NCBI GenBank assembly: GCA_017617145.1
Contig: JAFZWX010000050.1
Span: 1 to 16,503, forward strand
Length of the DNA: 16,503 bases
Reading direction: 5' to 3'
DNA from: Treponema sp.
GTDB lineage: Bacteria; Spirochaetota; Spirochaetia; Treponematales; Treponemataceae
The notes under the pieces were generated by a model. The model was not told the DNA's origin. It worked only from the letters and a program-made list of their open reading frames with translations, and ran no database searches. Positions 6,747 through 13,592 of this stretch are shown here, piece by piece (position 1 is the stretch's first letter; each line of letters starts with the position of its first letter). A program made the position numbers and the translations under genes.

Positions 6747-7613
6747 CCCTTCGACAGGCTCAGGGACCGCGGCTTTCCACGCATCAATAAACTCAAACAT
6801 AAACTGCTGGATGTCGCTGAACCACTTTTTCTGGAACTTGCAGGCTTCGATGCCTATGTAGCGGAAGTGCCAGCATTCCCACCGGTAGCCGGTTACGTCT
6901 TCGTAGCCTTGAGGGAAACTCAGACTCCAGCCATATTCTTCGGCGTGGGCGTTGAGCCATTTGCAGCCGTCGGTCAGGGAATAGGAATCTTCAATGTTTC
7001 CAAAATCTACTGCGGCGCCTAACTGATGCTGGCTTGTACCCGGGCGTGCTGATTCGCGTTCTGCTTCTTCAAGACCGTCTACACTAACCCAGTAATTAAA
7101 CGTGCGTTTCTGTGTTTCGTAGGAACGGTAGGTTGAACTAACATCAAGAGTAACTCCATCTTTTTTGGCAGCACGGCTCATTTCGGCAAGAGCGTCGGCG
7201 GCATCTTCGCGTAAAGATAAAGTTGTTTTGTTTATGATGTAGTCATTGTTCTGAACAAGTTTACGCAGGTGAGTTGGCTCGTAGTCGGCACCTACTGTGT
7301 GAGTTTTATCGATAAGATAATACAAACTAAGATCATCTTTTGGGAAGGCTTTTTCTATTTCAAGAACTTTTTTGAGGTCTGTCAGAAACTCATTCGGGTC
7401 ACCGTTTGGAATTGCAGCCTTACAGCGGTCGGTCATTGAAACAAGCACGCGGTTTAGTTTTTCTAGTTCGGGGTCAAGTTTTATTGGTTCGGTTGCGGTA
7501 GATTGTGCTTTTGGGGTTGTATCATTTTTTGCAGAAGAATCCGCCTTTGATTTTGCGCAACCAGTTAGAGAAATTGTGAATAATATAAAAATGGCAAAAA
7601 GATTTTTCTTCAT
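6735..7613 (-). CDS. VanY-type (M15B) D-alanyl-D-alanine carboxypeptidase lipoprotein
   Basis: The protein has 292 residues. The ATG at 7613 follows GAGG by six bases. MKKNLFAIFILFTISLTGC is a lipoprotein signal with lipobox LTGC and Cys19 as the lipidated residue. A Ser/Thr/Lys-rich linker follows. The zinc peptidase domain (about 135-262) contains SSTYRSYETQ (159-168), TSQHQLGAAVDF (H196 and D203 as ligands) and ECWHFR (E246 catalytic, H249 ligand), i.e. SxHxxGxAxD plus ExxHxR. The enzyme would trim the terminal D-Ala of peptidoglycan stem peptides while tethered to a membrane. The last residues (VPEPVEGLLP) come from repeat B2, so the natural C-terminus has been replaced. It is the last gene of the minus-strand array. 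Confidence 0.92.
   Translation of the reverse strand: MKKNLFAIFILFTISLTGCAKSKADSSAKNDTTPKAQSTATEPIKLDPELEKLNRVLVSMTDRCKAAIPNGDPNEFLTDLKKVLEIEKAFPKDDLSLYYLIDKTHTVGADYEPTHLRKLVQNNDYIINKTTLSLREDAADALAEMSRAAKKDGVTLDVSSTYRSYETQKRTFNYWVSVDGLEEAERESARPGTSQHQLGAAVDFGNIEDSYSLTDGCKWLNAHAEEYGWSLSFPQGYEDVTGYRWECWHFRYIGIEACKFQKKWFSDIQQFMFEFIDAWKAAVPEPVEGLLP
6747..6770. repeat. family B repeat B2
   Basis: CCCTTCGACAGGCTCAGGG plus ACCGC. CCCT and AGGG pair as an outer stem. It is inverted relative to B1, 44 bp away, and is translated on the minus strand as VPEPVEG at the end of the VanY-type protein. Confidence 0.8.
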
Positions 7614-7632
7614 TTTAACCTCACTACATTGA

Positions 7633-7656
7633 CCCTTCGACAGGCTTTGGGACCGT
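7633..7656. repeat. family B repeat B3
   Basis: CCCTTCGACAGGCTTTGGG plus ACCGT, in the gap between the M29 gene's stop and the VanY-type gene's ribosome binding site. It therefore forms part of the latter's leader. Confidence 0.75.
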
Positions 7657-7657
7657 G

Positions 7658-8785
7658 CTATACCTGCAGTTCGCCTCTTATTAAAATCTGCTTTTTGCTG
7701 CCGTCGGCATATTCAAGAGTAATTGTCGGGTCGCGAACTACACCATCAAGATGAATAAGGCTTGGAGCATCGTTATCGTAGTTTTCACCAATAGCAAAGT
7801 GGCAGGTATGGAAGGCTTTTTCATCTTCGAGCATGTTTCCTGTAATCTGGGCTGCAGGATTCAAGCCAATTCCAAGCTCGCCAATGTTTCGTGCATTTCG
7901 CTTATAAACTACGCCCTGACCTTCCGGCAGCTTCTTTTCTTTTTCGTAGGCAATGGCACGCTGTTCTGCTTCGGTGATTGTTTTAAGAAGACGCTTAGCT
8001 TCGGCTCCACCTTCTATTTCTTTTACAAAACCTTCTTCTACTTTACAAACAATAGGAGTTTCAATAATTGCGTCTCCGTCGGCAAAGGTCATTGAACCGT
8101 CATAAACAATTACACCTTCACAACCACCAACAATCGGGCTTATAAAAACTTCACCGGCAGGAATGTTTCCGCCAGTTCCAGGCTTTGTAAAATCTCCGTC
8201 ATCGAACATGAGCTTGCGGTCTTTTACAGGAATCTTGAGGTCAGTGCCGCCAGGTGCTGTAACAAAAACATTAACTGCACCTTTAAAAACTTCATCAAGC
8301 TTACGACAGCGGGCATTCAATTCCTTGTAATCAATTGCGGCTGTGCGGTTCATCATGTCTACTGAAATACCTGGAGTCCAGGCGCCGCGCATTGTTTTTT
8401 TACCATCAAGAAGATAGTCAAAAATGTGTGTATATTCCTGACCATCTTCGGCAATATAAGGCTTTGCTGTTGCACCAGGATCTTTCCCAAGTTTGATATT
8501 TGAAATTGAAAAACAAACCTCTGGTTCTGTTGCAATAGCGGCAAGAACTTCGGGATTAGAATTATCAAAGCTTGTTTTATCCGGCTGAAAAATTAATGTT
8601 GGAAGTGCACCAGCTTCGGCACTTGCAGTAAATAATTCCTGAGAAATTTCTGCAGTTGCCGGATTTGCAATTATTAAAACGCGCTCGCCTTTTTTTACAG
8701 CTACTACATCCTGAACAACAACCTGGGCAGGTGTGCGGTCTTTGGATGATGAGTCCATTTTATTCTTTAATTTGTCTATTAGCAT
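7658..8785 (-). CDS. M29-family (AmpS/thermophilic type) metalloaminopeptidase
   Basis: The protein has 375 residues. The ATG at 8785 follows AAGGAG by five bases. In-frame codons further upstream (to 8827) lie in repeat A4 and are rejected. Landmarks of the M29 family are GGNIPAGEVFISP (metal-binding Glu), GELGIGLNP (Glu), GNMLEDEKAFHTCHFAIG (Glu and two His) and HLDGVV (His, Asp). These residues form the dinuclear site in AmpS/AmpT-type enzymes. The N-terminal half (about 25-200) is the Rossmann-like domain of the family (KKGERVLIIANPATAEI). It is probably a cytosolic peptidase in peptide catabolism, and the second aminopeptidase in the window alongside the M18 enzyme. It lies between rsmG and the VanY-type gene, with repeats in both gaps. 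Confidence 0.88.
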   Translation of the reverse strand: MLIDKLKNKMDSSSKDRTPAQVVVQDVVAVKKGERVLIIANPATAEISQELFTASAEAGALPTLIFQPDKTSFDNSNPEVLAAIATEPEVCFSISNIKLGKDPGATAKPYIAEDGQEYTHIFDYLLDGKKTMRGAWTPGISVDMMNRTAAIDYKELNARCRKLDEVFKGAVNVFVTAPGGTDLKIPVKDRKLMFDDGDFTKPGTGGNIPAGEVFISPIVGGCEGVIVYDGSMTFADGDAIIETPIVCKVEEGFVKEIEGGAEAKRLLKTITEAEQRAIAYEKEKKLPEGQGVVYKRNARNIGELGIGLNPAAQITGNMLEDEKAFHTCHFAIGENYDNDAPSLIHLDGVVRDPTITLEYADGSKKQILIRGELQV

Positions 8786-8806
8786 GTTATCTCCTTGTTG
8801 AACATA

Positions 8807-8837
8807 TGTCATTCCCGTGCTTGACATGGGAATCTAT
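8807..8837. repeat. family A unit A4
   Basis: ATTCCCGTG CTTGA CATGGGAAT: a 9-bp stem with one G-T wobble, flanked by TGTC and CTAT. It forms an inverted pair with A5, but with the TGACA ends facing outward, opposite to the other pairs. It lies in the rsmG to M29 gap. Confidence 0.8.
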
Positions 8838-8846
8838 CATCTAAAA

Positions 8847-8874
8847 GATGTCCGGGTCAAGCCCGAACATGACA
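8847..8874. repeat. family A unit A5
   Basis: GATGTCCGGG TCAAG CCCGAACAT: an 8-bp stem with one internal C-A mismatch, followed by GACA. Between A4 and A5, CATCT AAA AGATG forms a further small palindrome. It ends two bases before the rsmG stop codon. Confidence 0.8.
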
Positions 8875-8875
8875 C

Positions 8876-9565
8876 TTAAACTCTTATAATTACTAAATTC
8901 CTCTCCGAATTTTCCAAGCCTGGTACCTTTAGAGGACACACCTCGTACTCGCCGACAAGACTCTTAATTCCATTCATTTCTTCTTTTATATTATCACTTT
9001 TTGCTTTGTAAGCACACAACACACCGCCTTTTTTTACCATACGAAGCAATGTTTTTGTCATTTTTTCATCAAGCGGACGGAAGGCTCGGAAGGTTATTAA
9101 ATCAAAACTTTCTGCAGGCACCCGCTCTGCTTCGAGATTCTGAACTTCTACATTTTTAAGTCCAAGCAGCGCACAGCAGTTTTCCAAAAAAGAACAGCGC
9201 TTTGCCATGCGTTCAACAAGCTTAAATTGAAGAGTCGACGCCCCTGAACCACCTGCACACAAAAAGGCAGCAGCAAGCGGAATACCGGGAAGCCCACCAC
9301 CGGAACCAATGTCGCCAACAATAAGCGGGTTCACGCCTACTCTTTGTTCAAGCAGTTTTTTTATAATTTCATAACCGGCAAGTGAATCAAGAATATGGCG
9401 CACAACAAGTTCGTCATGATCAGAAGTGTTTGTTAGATTGTAGGCTGAATTAAAAAGAATAATCTCTTTTATGTATTGTTCCATTTTAGACACAAGGGTG
9501 GCACGGGCAGTATTATCAAGACCCGGCACTGTTGAAATTATTCCTTGCGTTAATATATCTGACAT
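8876..9565 (-). CDS. rsmG: 16S rRNA (guanine527-N7)-methyltransferase RsmG (GidB)
   Basis: The protein has 229 residues, the normal size. The ATG at 9565 has AGGTGA about five bases upstream. RHILDSL (56-62) and the SAM-binding GDIGSGGGLPGIPLA (84-98) are diagnostic of RsmG. Later motifs FKLVERMAKRCSFL and FRAFRPLDE also fit. The enzyme methylates G527 in the 530 loop of 16S rRNA; its loss gives low-level streptomycin resistance in several bacteria. In many genomes rsmG sits directly before parA-parB. Here it is on the same strand but separated from them by the M29, VanY and methyltransferase genes. Family A repeats flank both ends. Confidence 0.95.
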   Translation of the reverse strand: MSDILTQGIISTVPGLDNTARATLVSKMEQYIKEIILFNSAYNLTNTSDHDELVVRHILDSLAGYEIIKKLLEQRVGVNPLIVGDIGSGGGLPGIPLAAAFLCAGGSGASTLQFKLVERMAKRCSFLENCCALLGLKNVEVQNLEAERVPAESFDLITFRAFRPLDEKMTKTLLRMVKKGGVLCAYKAKSDNIKEEMNGIKSLVGEYEVCPLKVPGLENSERNLVIIRV

Positions 9566-9580
9566 GCAATCACCTGTAAA

Positions 9581-9608
9581 GATTGCCGGGTCAAGCCCGG
9601 CAATGACA
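9581..9608. repeat. family A unit A6
   Basis: ATTGCCGGG TCAAG CCCGGCAAT (9-bp perfect stem) plus GACA, in the leader of rsmG. It is the inverted partner of A7, with B4 between them. Confidence 0.85.
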
Positions 9609-9620
9609 CACTTCTTGTTG

Positions 9621-9646
9621 TGGTTTCGACAGGCTCAACCACCGCA
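9621..9646. repeat. family B repeat B4 inside a family A pair
   Basis: GGTTTCGACAGGCTCAACC plus ACCGC. The outer stem is GGTT/AACC, where B2 has CCCT/AGGG, so the stem changed on both sides. It lies between A6 and A7. Confidence 0.75.
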
Positions 9647-9652
9647 GCGTTA

Positions 9653-9684
9653 TGTCATTATCGGGCTTGACCCGATAATCTACT
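9653..9684. repeat. family A unit A7
   Basis: ATTATCGGG CTTGA CCCGATAAT (9-bp perfect stem) between TGTC and CTACT. Its CTA (9680-9682) is the TAG stop of the secreted-protein gene on the minus strand. Confidence 0.85.
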
Positions 9685-10597
9685 TATCAATATCCAGCAA
9701 TAAATCTGCGGCTACACCGTTGTCGTCGTAATGAACAACTACAAGATTTCCTGTTTTTTCAGCTGTAATATCTTTGAGCTGGCACAGCTTGTAAACATAA
9801 GAATTTTTATTTTCTGTTCCCTGTGCAATTGAAGGGGTTACCGAAAAGGTTGTAGAACTTCCATTGCTTTTTACAGCTTTGAACAACAAATAAAAGGTTT
9901 CTGTACAAGCTTTATTATTCAAAAAATATTTGCGGTCGGCAGTCAGCAAAAAAGAACCGTCTGCTTCGGGTTCACTAAAGAATTCTTGTGTAATAGAATC
10001 TTTTATACTGTAGTTGTTAATTTTAAAACGCAGAATAGAAGGGTTACGGGTTTTAAAAGTTTCGGAATCCTGAACCTTTGCGGCAATTACTTCCTGTTCG
10101 GCAGCACTTGCAGAATTCTGTTCAATTTTAAGTTCATTCAATTTCTGTAAAATTTCACGCAGCAAAAGTGATGTCGTTAAATCCGAAGTACTGGTTCCAT
10201 AACTATAACTGCTCAAGCCACTCAAACCTGTCAAAGAAGAAAGAGTATCGAACGAACCAGAACTGTATAACCCCGAAATATCACCGGCAGTAAGCAGATT
10301 TGAATTTGTTAAGAGCGAAAGAAGAATGTCATCTGTTGTAGTTGCATCGCTTAATACAGCGTCTGTTGAAGTTTTTGATTCTGTTGAAGTTGAAGCATTG
10401 CTTGTTGTTGTTGACTGAAGCTGCTTTGGAACTGACGGCTTGTAAAATTTTCCGTCCATTGTTGGAGAAGAAATGGAAGGCATATCTGGCATAGAGAGAG
10501 TTGGCATTTCGGGCATACTGACAGCTTGTGCAAAAAGACATAGGTTTACAAAAAACGCAGCAGCAATTACACAAAAGGTTTTTCTACAGATTAGCAA
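9680..10597 (-). CDS. secreted hypothetical protein
   Basis: The family is not recognised. The TTG at 10597 is the preferred start: GGAGG lies six bases upstream, and the product then begins with a clean signal peptide, MLICRKTFCVIAAAFFVNLC then LFAQA, with cleavage likely after AQA. In-frame ATGs at 10612 and 10693 lie deeper in the upstream gene and lack such a site. With TTG the protein has 305 residues and overlaps the upstream HExxH gene by 14 bases. After the signal comes a Met-Pro-rich stretch (MPEMPTLSMPDMPSIS), a long Ser/Thr-rich low-complexity region (to about 160), then a more globular beta-rich C-terminus (about 190-305). There are few Cys and no membrane segment after the signal. 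It is probably periplasmic or surface-exposed. Its stop codon comes from repeat A7. Confidence 0.7.
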   Translation of the reverse strand: MLICRKTFCVIAAAFFVNLCLFAQAVSMPEMPTLSMPDMPSISSPTMDGKFYKPSVPKQLQSTTTSNASTSTESKTSTDAVLSDATTTDDILLSLLTNSNLLTAGDISGLYSSGSFDTLSSLTGLSGLSSYSYGTSTSDLTTSLLLREILQKLNELKIEQNSASAAEQEVIAAKVQDSETFKTRNPSILRFKINNYSIKDSITQEFFSEPEADGSFLLTADRKYFLNNKACTETFYLLFKAVKSNGSSTTFSVTPSIAQGTENKNSYVYKLCQLKDITAEKTGNLVVVHYDDNGVAADLLLDIDK

Positions 10598-11396
10598 GAC
10601 TTTCCTCCACATATTCAAGACGCTGGGTAAGCTGCGCAATAGTTTTTTCAAGACGATTTTTTTCGCGTTCAAGCTTCGTCTTAGGATCTTCACCCTTCTG
10701 GCGAGCTGCCTGCTGCTTCATCATTTCGCGAACGCTTGCAGGAGATTTTCCACCATTCATAAATTCCTGTTCAACGGCAGCACGGTCATCCTTCTTTTTT
10801 ACAGAAGCAACAACCTTCATATTATCAAAGCCAATTGCAGGGTTAACATCGGCTGCAGAAACCTTACGGATATCTTTTGCAGTATTTCGCGGAAGACAAA
10901 GAACACGGTCAATATAATCTTCATAACGGATATTTGCCGCCTTGCATAACTCCATGGCCTTTGCAAGTTTCTTTCCAAACTCCTGCATAAGCTCGCCGTT
11001 TTTTGCAAGGTAGTTCTTTTTTATGTCTTCGGTTAATTCCTTAAGTTCTGCGTTGCTTTCCCAACCTATTGAATAATAACCCTTTTTTTCGGCAACTTCA
11101 ATCAATTCACCAAACTTTGCCCAGAATTCCTGAGTGTGCACTTTGCAGGCAGTTCCATAGGATGGATCGGTTTTCTGCTTTTTGATTGTCATAAAATGAT
11201 GTGTATATTCATGAACTGCTGTATAAACAAGCTCGTTTTCTGATTTGAAATTTAAATTATGAAGATAGATTTCGTGAGTGTCTGGCTTGTAAAATCCGTT
11301 TACACGTTTGCTTTCTTTGCCGGTTTGAATAACAGTAAAATCAATTTCGCACGGCAGAATATCAAGCAGCATTTCTTTTATTTTCTGGTTATCCAT
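10584..11396 (-). CDS. HExxH (SprT-like) putative metalloprotease with C-terminal coiled coil
   Basis: The protein has 270 residues, with AGGAG six bases before the ATG. TAVHEYTHHFM holds an HExxH zinc motif (H62, E63, H66), preceded by an EIYLHNLNF strand. About 20 residues later comes VHTQEFWAKFGELIE, where H87 may be the third ligand, in the SprT/M48-like order HExxH...HxxxF. The middle is helical. Residues about 215-270 are charged and heptad-like (KTKLEREKNRLEKTIAQLTQ), a probable coiled coil. No signal peptide or membrane span is seen, so it is cytoplasmic. A peptidase role is inferred from the motif; no close family is named. It overlaps the next gene (secreted protein) by 14 bases, so the two are co-translated. 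Confidence 0.7.
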   Translation of the reverse strand: MDNQKIKEMLLDILPCEIDFTVIQTGKESKRVNGFYKPDTHEIYLHNLNFKSENELVYTAVHEYTHHFMTIKKQKTDPSYGTACKVHTQEFWAKFGELIEVAEKKGYYSIGWESNAELKELTEDIKKNYLAKNGELMQEFGKKLAKAMELCKAANIRYEDYIDRVLCLPRNTAKDIRKVSAADVNPAIGFDNMKVVASVKKKDDRAAVEQEFMNGGKSPASVREMMKQQAARQKGEDPKTKLEREKNRLEKTIAQLTQRLEYVEESLANL

Positions 11397-11414
11397 AAAA
11401 ACTCCTATTTTGAA

Positions 11415-11475
11415 TAGATTCCCGGGTCAAGCCCGGGAATGACATGTCATTGTCGGGCTTGACCCGACAATCTAC
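11415..11475. repeat. family A units A8 and A9, head-to-head composite palindrome
   Basis: A8 (11415-11444, stem ATTCCCGGG/CCCGGGAAT) and A9 (11445-11475, stem ATTGTCGGG/CCCGACAAT) abut without spacer. They form a 60-bp near-palindrome from TAGATT to AATCTA centred on GACA/TGTC. A9 covers the last codons and the TGA of rsmE on the minus strand; A8 lies in the leader of the HExxH gene. Confidence 0.88.
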
Positions 11476-12196
11476 CCATTGAATTAAGTATAATTGCACC
11501 GGCTACTGTTGCAGCGGTTTCGGTTCTCATAATGCGGCTACCCATCCCACAACGCGTAAAGCCGACCTGTTCCAGTAAACTACGCTCTTTGTCTGTCCAA
11601 CCGCGTTCACTTCCAATAGCGGCGACAACAGGCACATCCTCAGAAAATTGAACTTCACCAAGCGAGCAGGCTGGGTTTATGTTGTCAAGGCAGATTAATT
11701 GAAGTCCTTCGAGAGCCGCCATATGTTCCAGGCATTCTTTTAATGTTCTATGCACAAAAACTTCAGGCACATGTGTACTTCCTGCCTGAACAGTGCCTTC
11801 AAGCAAAAGTTCACGCGCTGCTTCTGGCTGGGCAAGGTCGCTTTGCATATAAGACTTTTCTCCAAGTTCTGTTCCTGTAAGATGAAGCTCGCTCACTCCA
11901 AGAGCAGCAACATCGCGCAAGAGCCGACGCAGCTGAATAGGACGCGGAAACCCTACAATCATCTTTAGCGGGTTCAAAGGTTTGCCGTCTCCTGTAGCAG
12001 TAAATTTAAAAAAAATCTGGCGGGCAGCTTCATCAATGCACGTAATTTTTGCAACTCCGCTTTGTCCACCAATAATTCCTGCCGTAAAATCATCACCTTG
12101 TTTTTTATGAAGTACCGTTAATAAGTGTTCTGCGCGCTTATCATCAAATGAAAGAGGCTTTGAAATTTCAGCTTCATCAAACAGACAGATATTCAT
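11447..12196 (-). CDS. rsmE: 16S rRNA (uracil1498-N3)-methyltransferase RsmE
   Basis: The protein has 249 residues, the normal size. An N-terminal PUA-like domain (about 1-70, RAEHLLTVLH) is followed by the SPOUT trefoil-knot domain. Its knot motifs IGSERGW (194-200) and MGSRIMRTETA (218-228) bind SAM. The enzyme methylates U1498 of 16S rRNA on the assembled 30S subunit. The start has only a weak AGAGTGG upstream and lies 15 bases after the TPR gene's stop, so coupling is likely. The C-terminal residues RLSGQARQ are translated from family A repeat A9, so the family tail has been extended or replaced; the knot itself is intact. Confidence 0.94.
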   Translation of the reverse strand: MNICLFDEAEISKPLSFDDKRAEHLLTVLHKKQGDDFTAGIIGGQSGVAKITCIDEAARQIFFKFTATGDGKPLNPLKMIVGFPRPIQLRRLLRDVAALGVSELHLTGTELGEKSYMQSDLAQPEAARELLLEGTVQAGSTHVPEVFVHRTLKECLEHMAALEGLQLICLDNINPACSLGEVQFSEDVPVVAAIGSERGWTDKERSLLEQVGFTRCGMGSRIMRTETAATVAGAIILNSMGRLSGQARQ

Positions 12197-12211
12197 AAAT
12201 AATGCGCCACT

Positions 12212-13579
12212 CTAGTTGAGCAAGTTAATTTTTTTAAGAGCAGCACAAAGAGCATCTTTTTCAATTAAGTCTATCGGGCGACCTTCGGTATACTGATGCG
12301 CACTTTCTGAAAAAGTTCCCATTGTTACACAATAGCCATTATCGCAACGTGCATCGCGCATTTTTGCATGAAACTCTCGTACAAAAATATCGCCGATAGT
12401 GTTTTGATTTCTATAAAAACGGAAAAGATTTTTTGCTTCCCATTTATTGCTTTCAACATCACAAATAATTTCGATACTTTCAGAAGCAACAGAAACATCT
12501 TCAATTTTTACAAAAGCATTCTTAAAGAAAATTGTAATAAACTTTCGGCAAAGTGCAACGAAATCACTTGTACAAGACATAAGATAAACCTGTAGATTCT
12601 GGTTCTGATTTAATTCCTGATATCTTGCAACAAGATTATCTACATCCTTATAACCCGGGTGCATCTGCTGAATCTGCTTAAGAAGCACAAGTCCCTTTGG
12701 AATATTGTTTGCCGCAATATACGAATTTGCACAACGATATTTAATTTGAAGTGCAATCTGTTCCGGTACATTTTCGAGCTTGCCTGCAATTTCATAATCA
12801 GTAATTGCTGCCTGAAAATCCTTTGTGCGTTCGTGCATTTTTCCTGCTTCAAGACAAGACTGAGCACCAAAAACAGGATCTGGTCTTAAATGAACAAAAA
12901 TCTTCAGTGCTTTATCGCCAAGACCTGATTCTGTCATAGCGACTGCCATATCATAAAGCAACTCTTTATTTTCGGGTTCAACATCAAGGGCACGTTTTAA
13001 ATATGGAAGACTGTCGCGATATTTCTGACTCTTAAAAAGACATAATCCAAGATGTTTGTTTACATCAGAATTTTCTGGTTGAATAAGCTTACATTTTTTA
13101 AAACAATAGGCAGCTTTATCATAAGTCTGTGTTTCAACAAGCGAAGCTCCAAGAAAAAAATTTGTTTCAAAAGAATCAGGCTGCTTTTTTACAGAAAACA
13201 TCAGTGCATTAATTGCTTCTTCATATTTTTTAAGATAGTATCCGGCAATTCCCCACTTACGTGTAACTTCGGCTATATCAATTTCTGTATGTGCAGAAGA
13301 AAGATCAAAGAGAGTTTTATAGATTGCCCAAACTTTTTCCCAGTTTCCGTCATCATAATAAACCTGACCAAGACCATTTAATGCTTCAATATTATGAGGA
13401 TCATGTGCCAGCTTTTTTTCATATTCTTTTACGACTGCACCAATTCCTTTCTTTTGAACAGACGATGCAACCTTTTCGGCACGAGCTCCCTTTGCATTTC
13501 TTTTCATACTGCTTGCAACAAGAAGAATTGTAATAAGAATGACCGCAACTGTAATAGAAATCAGAACTGGAATCAACAT
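12212..13579 (-). CDS. membrane-anchored TPR protein with degenerate Mrr-like C-terminal domain
   Basis: The protein has 455 residues, with AGGAG before the ATG. Residues 3-24 form a membrane segment (LIPVLISITVAVILITILLV), followed by basic KRNAK, which suggests the bulk faces the cytoplasm. TPR units run from about 50 to 320 (e.g. NIEALNGLGQVYYDDGNWEK; VNKHLGLCLFKSQKYRDSLP; ELLYDMAVAMTESGLGDKAL). Residues about 340-455 resemble the Mrr-type restriction-endonuclease fold: VKIEDVSV, IEIICDVE, LFRFYRNQNTIG, GYCVTMGTFSESA, then PIDLIEKDAL. The expected catalytic D and QxK are not evident (FRFYR replaces the QxK region), so it is probably not a nuclease. TPRs suggest a scaffold or assembly role. 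It lies in the aminotransferase-rsmE operon. Confidence 0.75.
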   Translation of the reverse strand: MLIPVLISITVAVILITILLVASSMKRNAKGARAEKVASSVQKKGIGAVVKEYEKKLAHDPHNIEALNGLGQVYYDDGNWEKVWAIYKTLFDLSSAHTEIDIAEVTRKWGIAGYYLKKYEEAINALMFSVKKQPDSFETNFFLGASLVETQTYDKAAYCFKKCKLIQPENSDVNKHLGLCLFKSQKYRDSLPYLKRALDVEPENKELLYDMAVAMTESGLGDKALKIFVHLRPDPVFGAQSCLEAGKMHERTKDFQAAITDYEIAGKLENVPEQIALQIKYRCANSYIAANNIPKGLVLLKQIQQMHPGYKDVDNLVARYQELNQNQNLQVYLMSCTSDFVALCRKFITIFFKNAFVKIEDVSVASESIEIICDVESNKWEAKNLFRFYRNQNTIGDIFVREFHAKMRDARCDNGYCVTMGTFSESAHQYTEGRPIDLIEKDALCAALKKINLLN

Positions 13580-13592
13580 CCTGTATTCTCTC

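Noticed and set aside
5586..9565. Genes between rsmG and parA as a recent island
   Set aside because: The M29, VanY and methyltransferase genes have similar base use and style to their neighbours, and separation of rsmG from parAB is not rare.
10473..10949. Plus-strand frames opposite the secreted-protein and HExxH genes
   Set aside because: Both opposite-strand genes have ribosome binding sites and recognisable protein features; these plus-strand frames have neither.
3597..11475. Spaced palindromes as a CRISPR array
   Set aside because: Units are scattered between genes in inverted pairs without regular spacers, so they are intergenic palindromic repeats.
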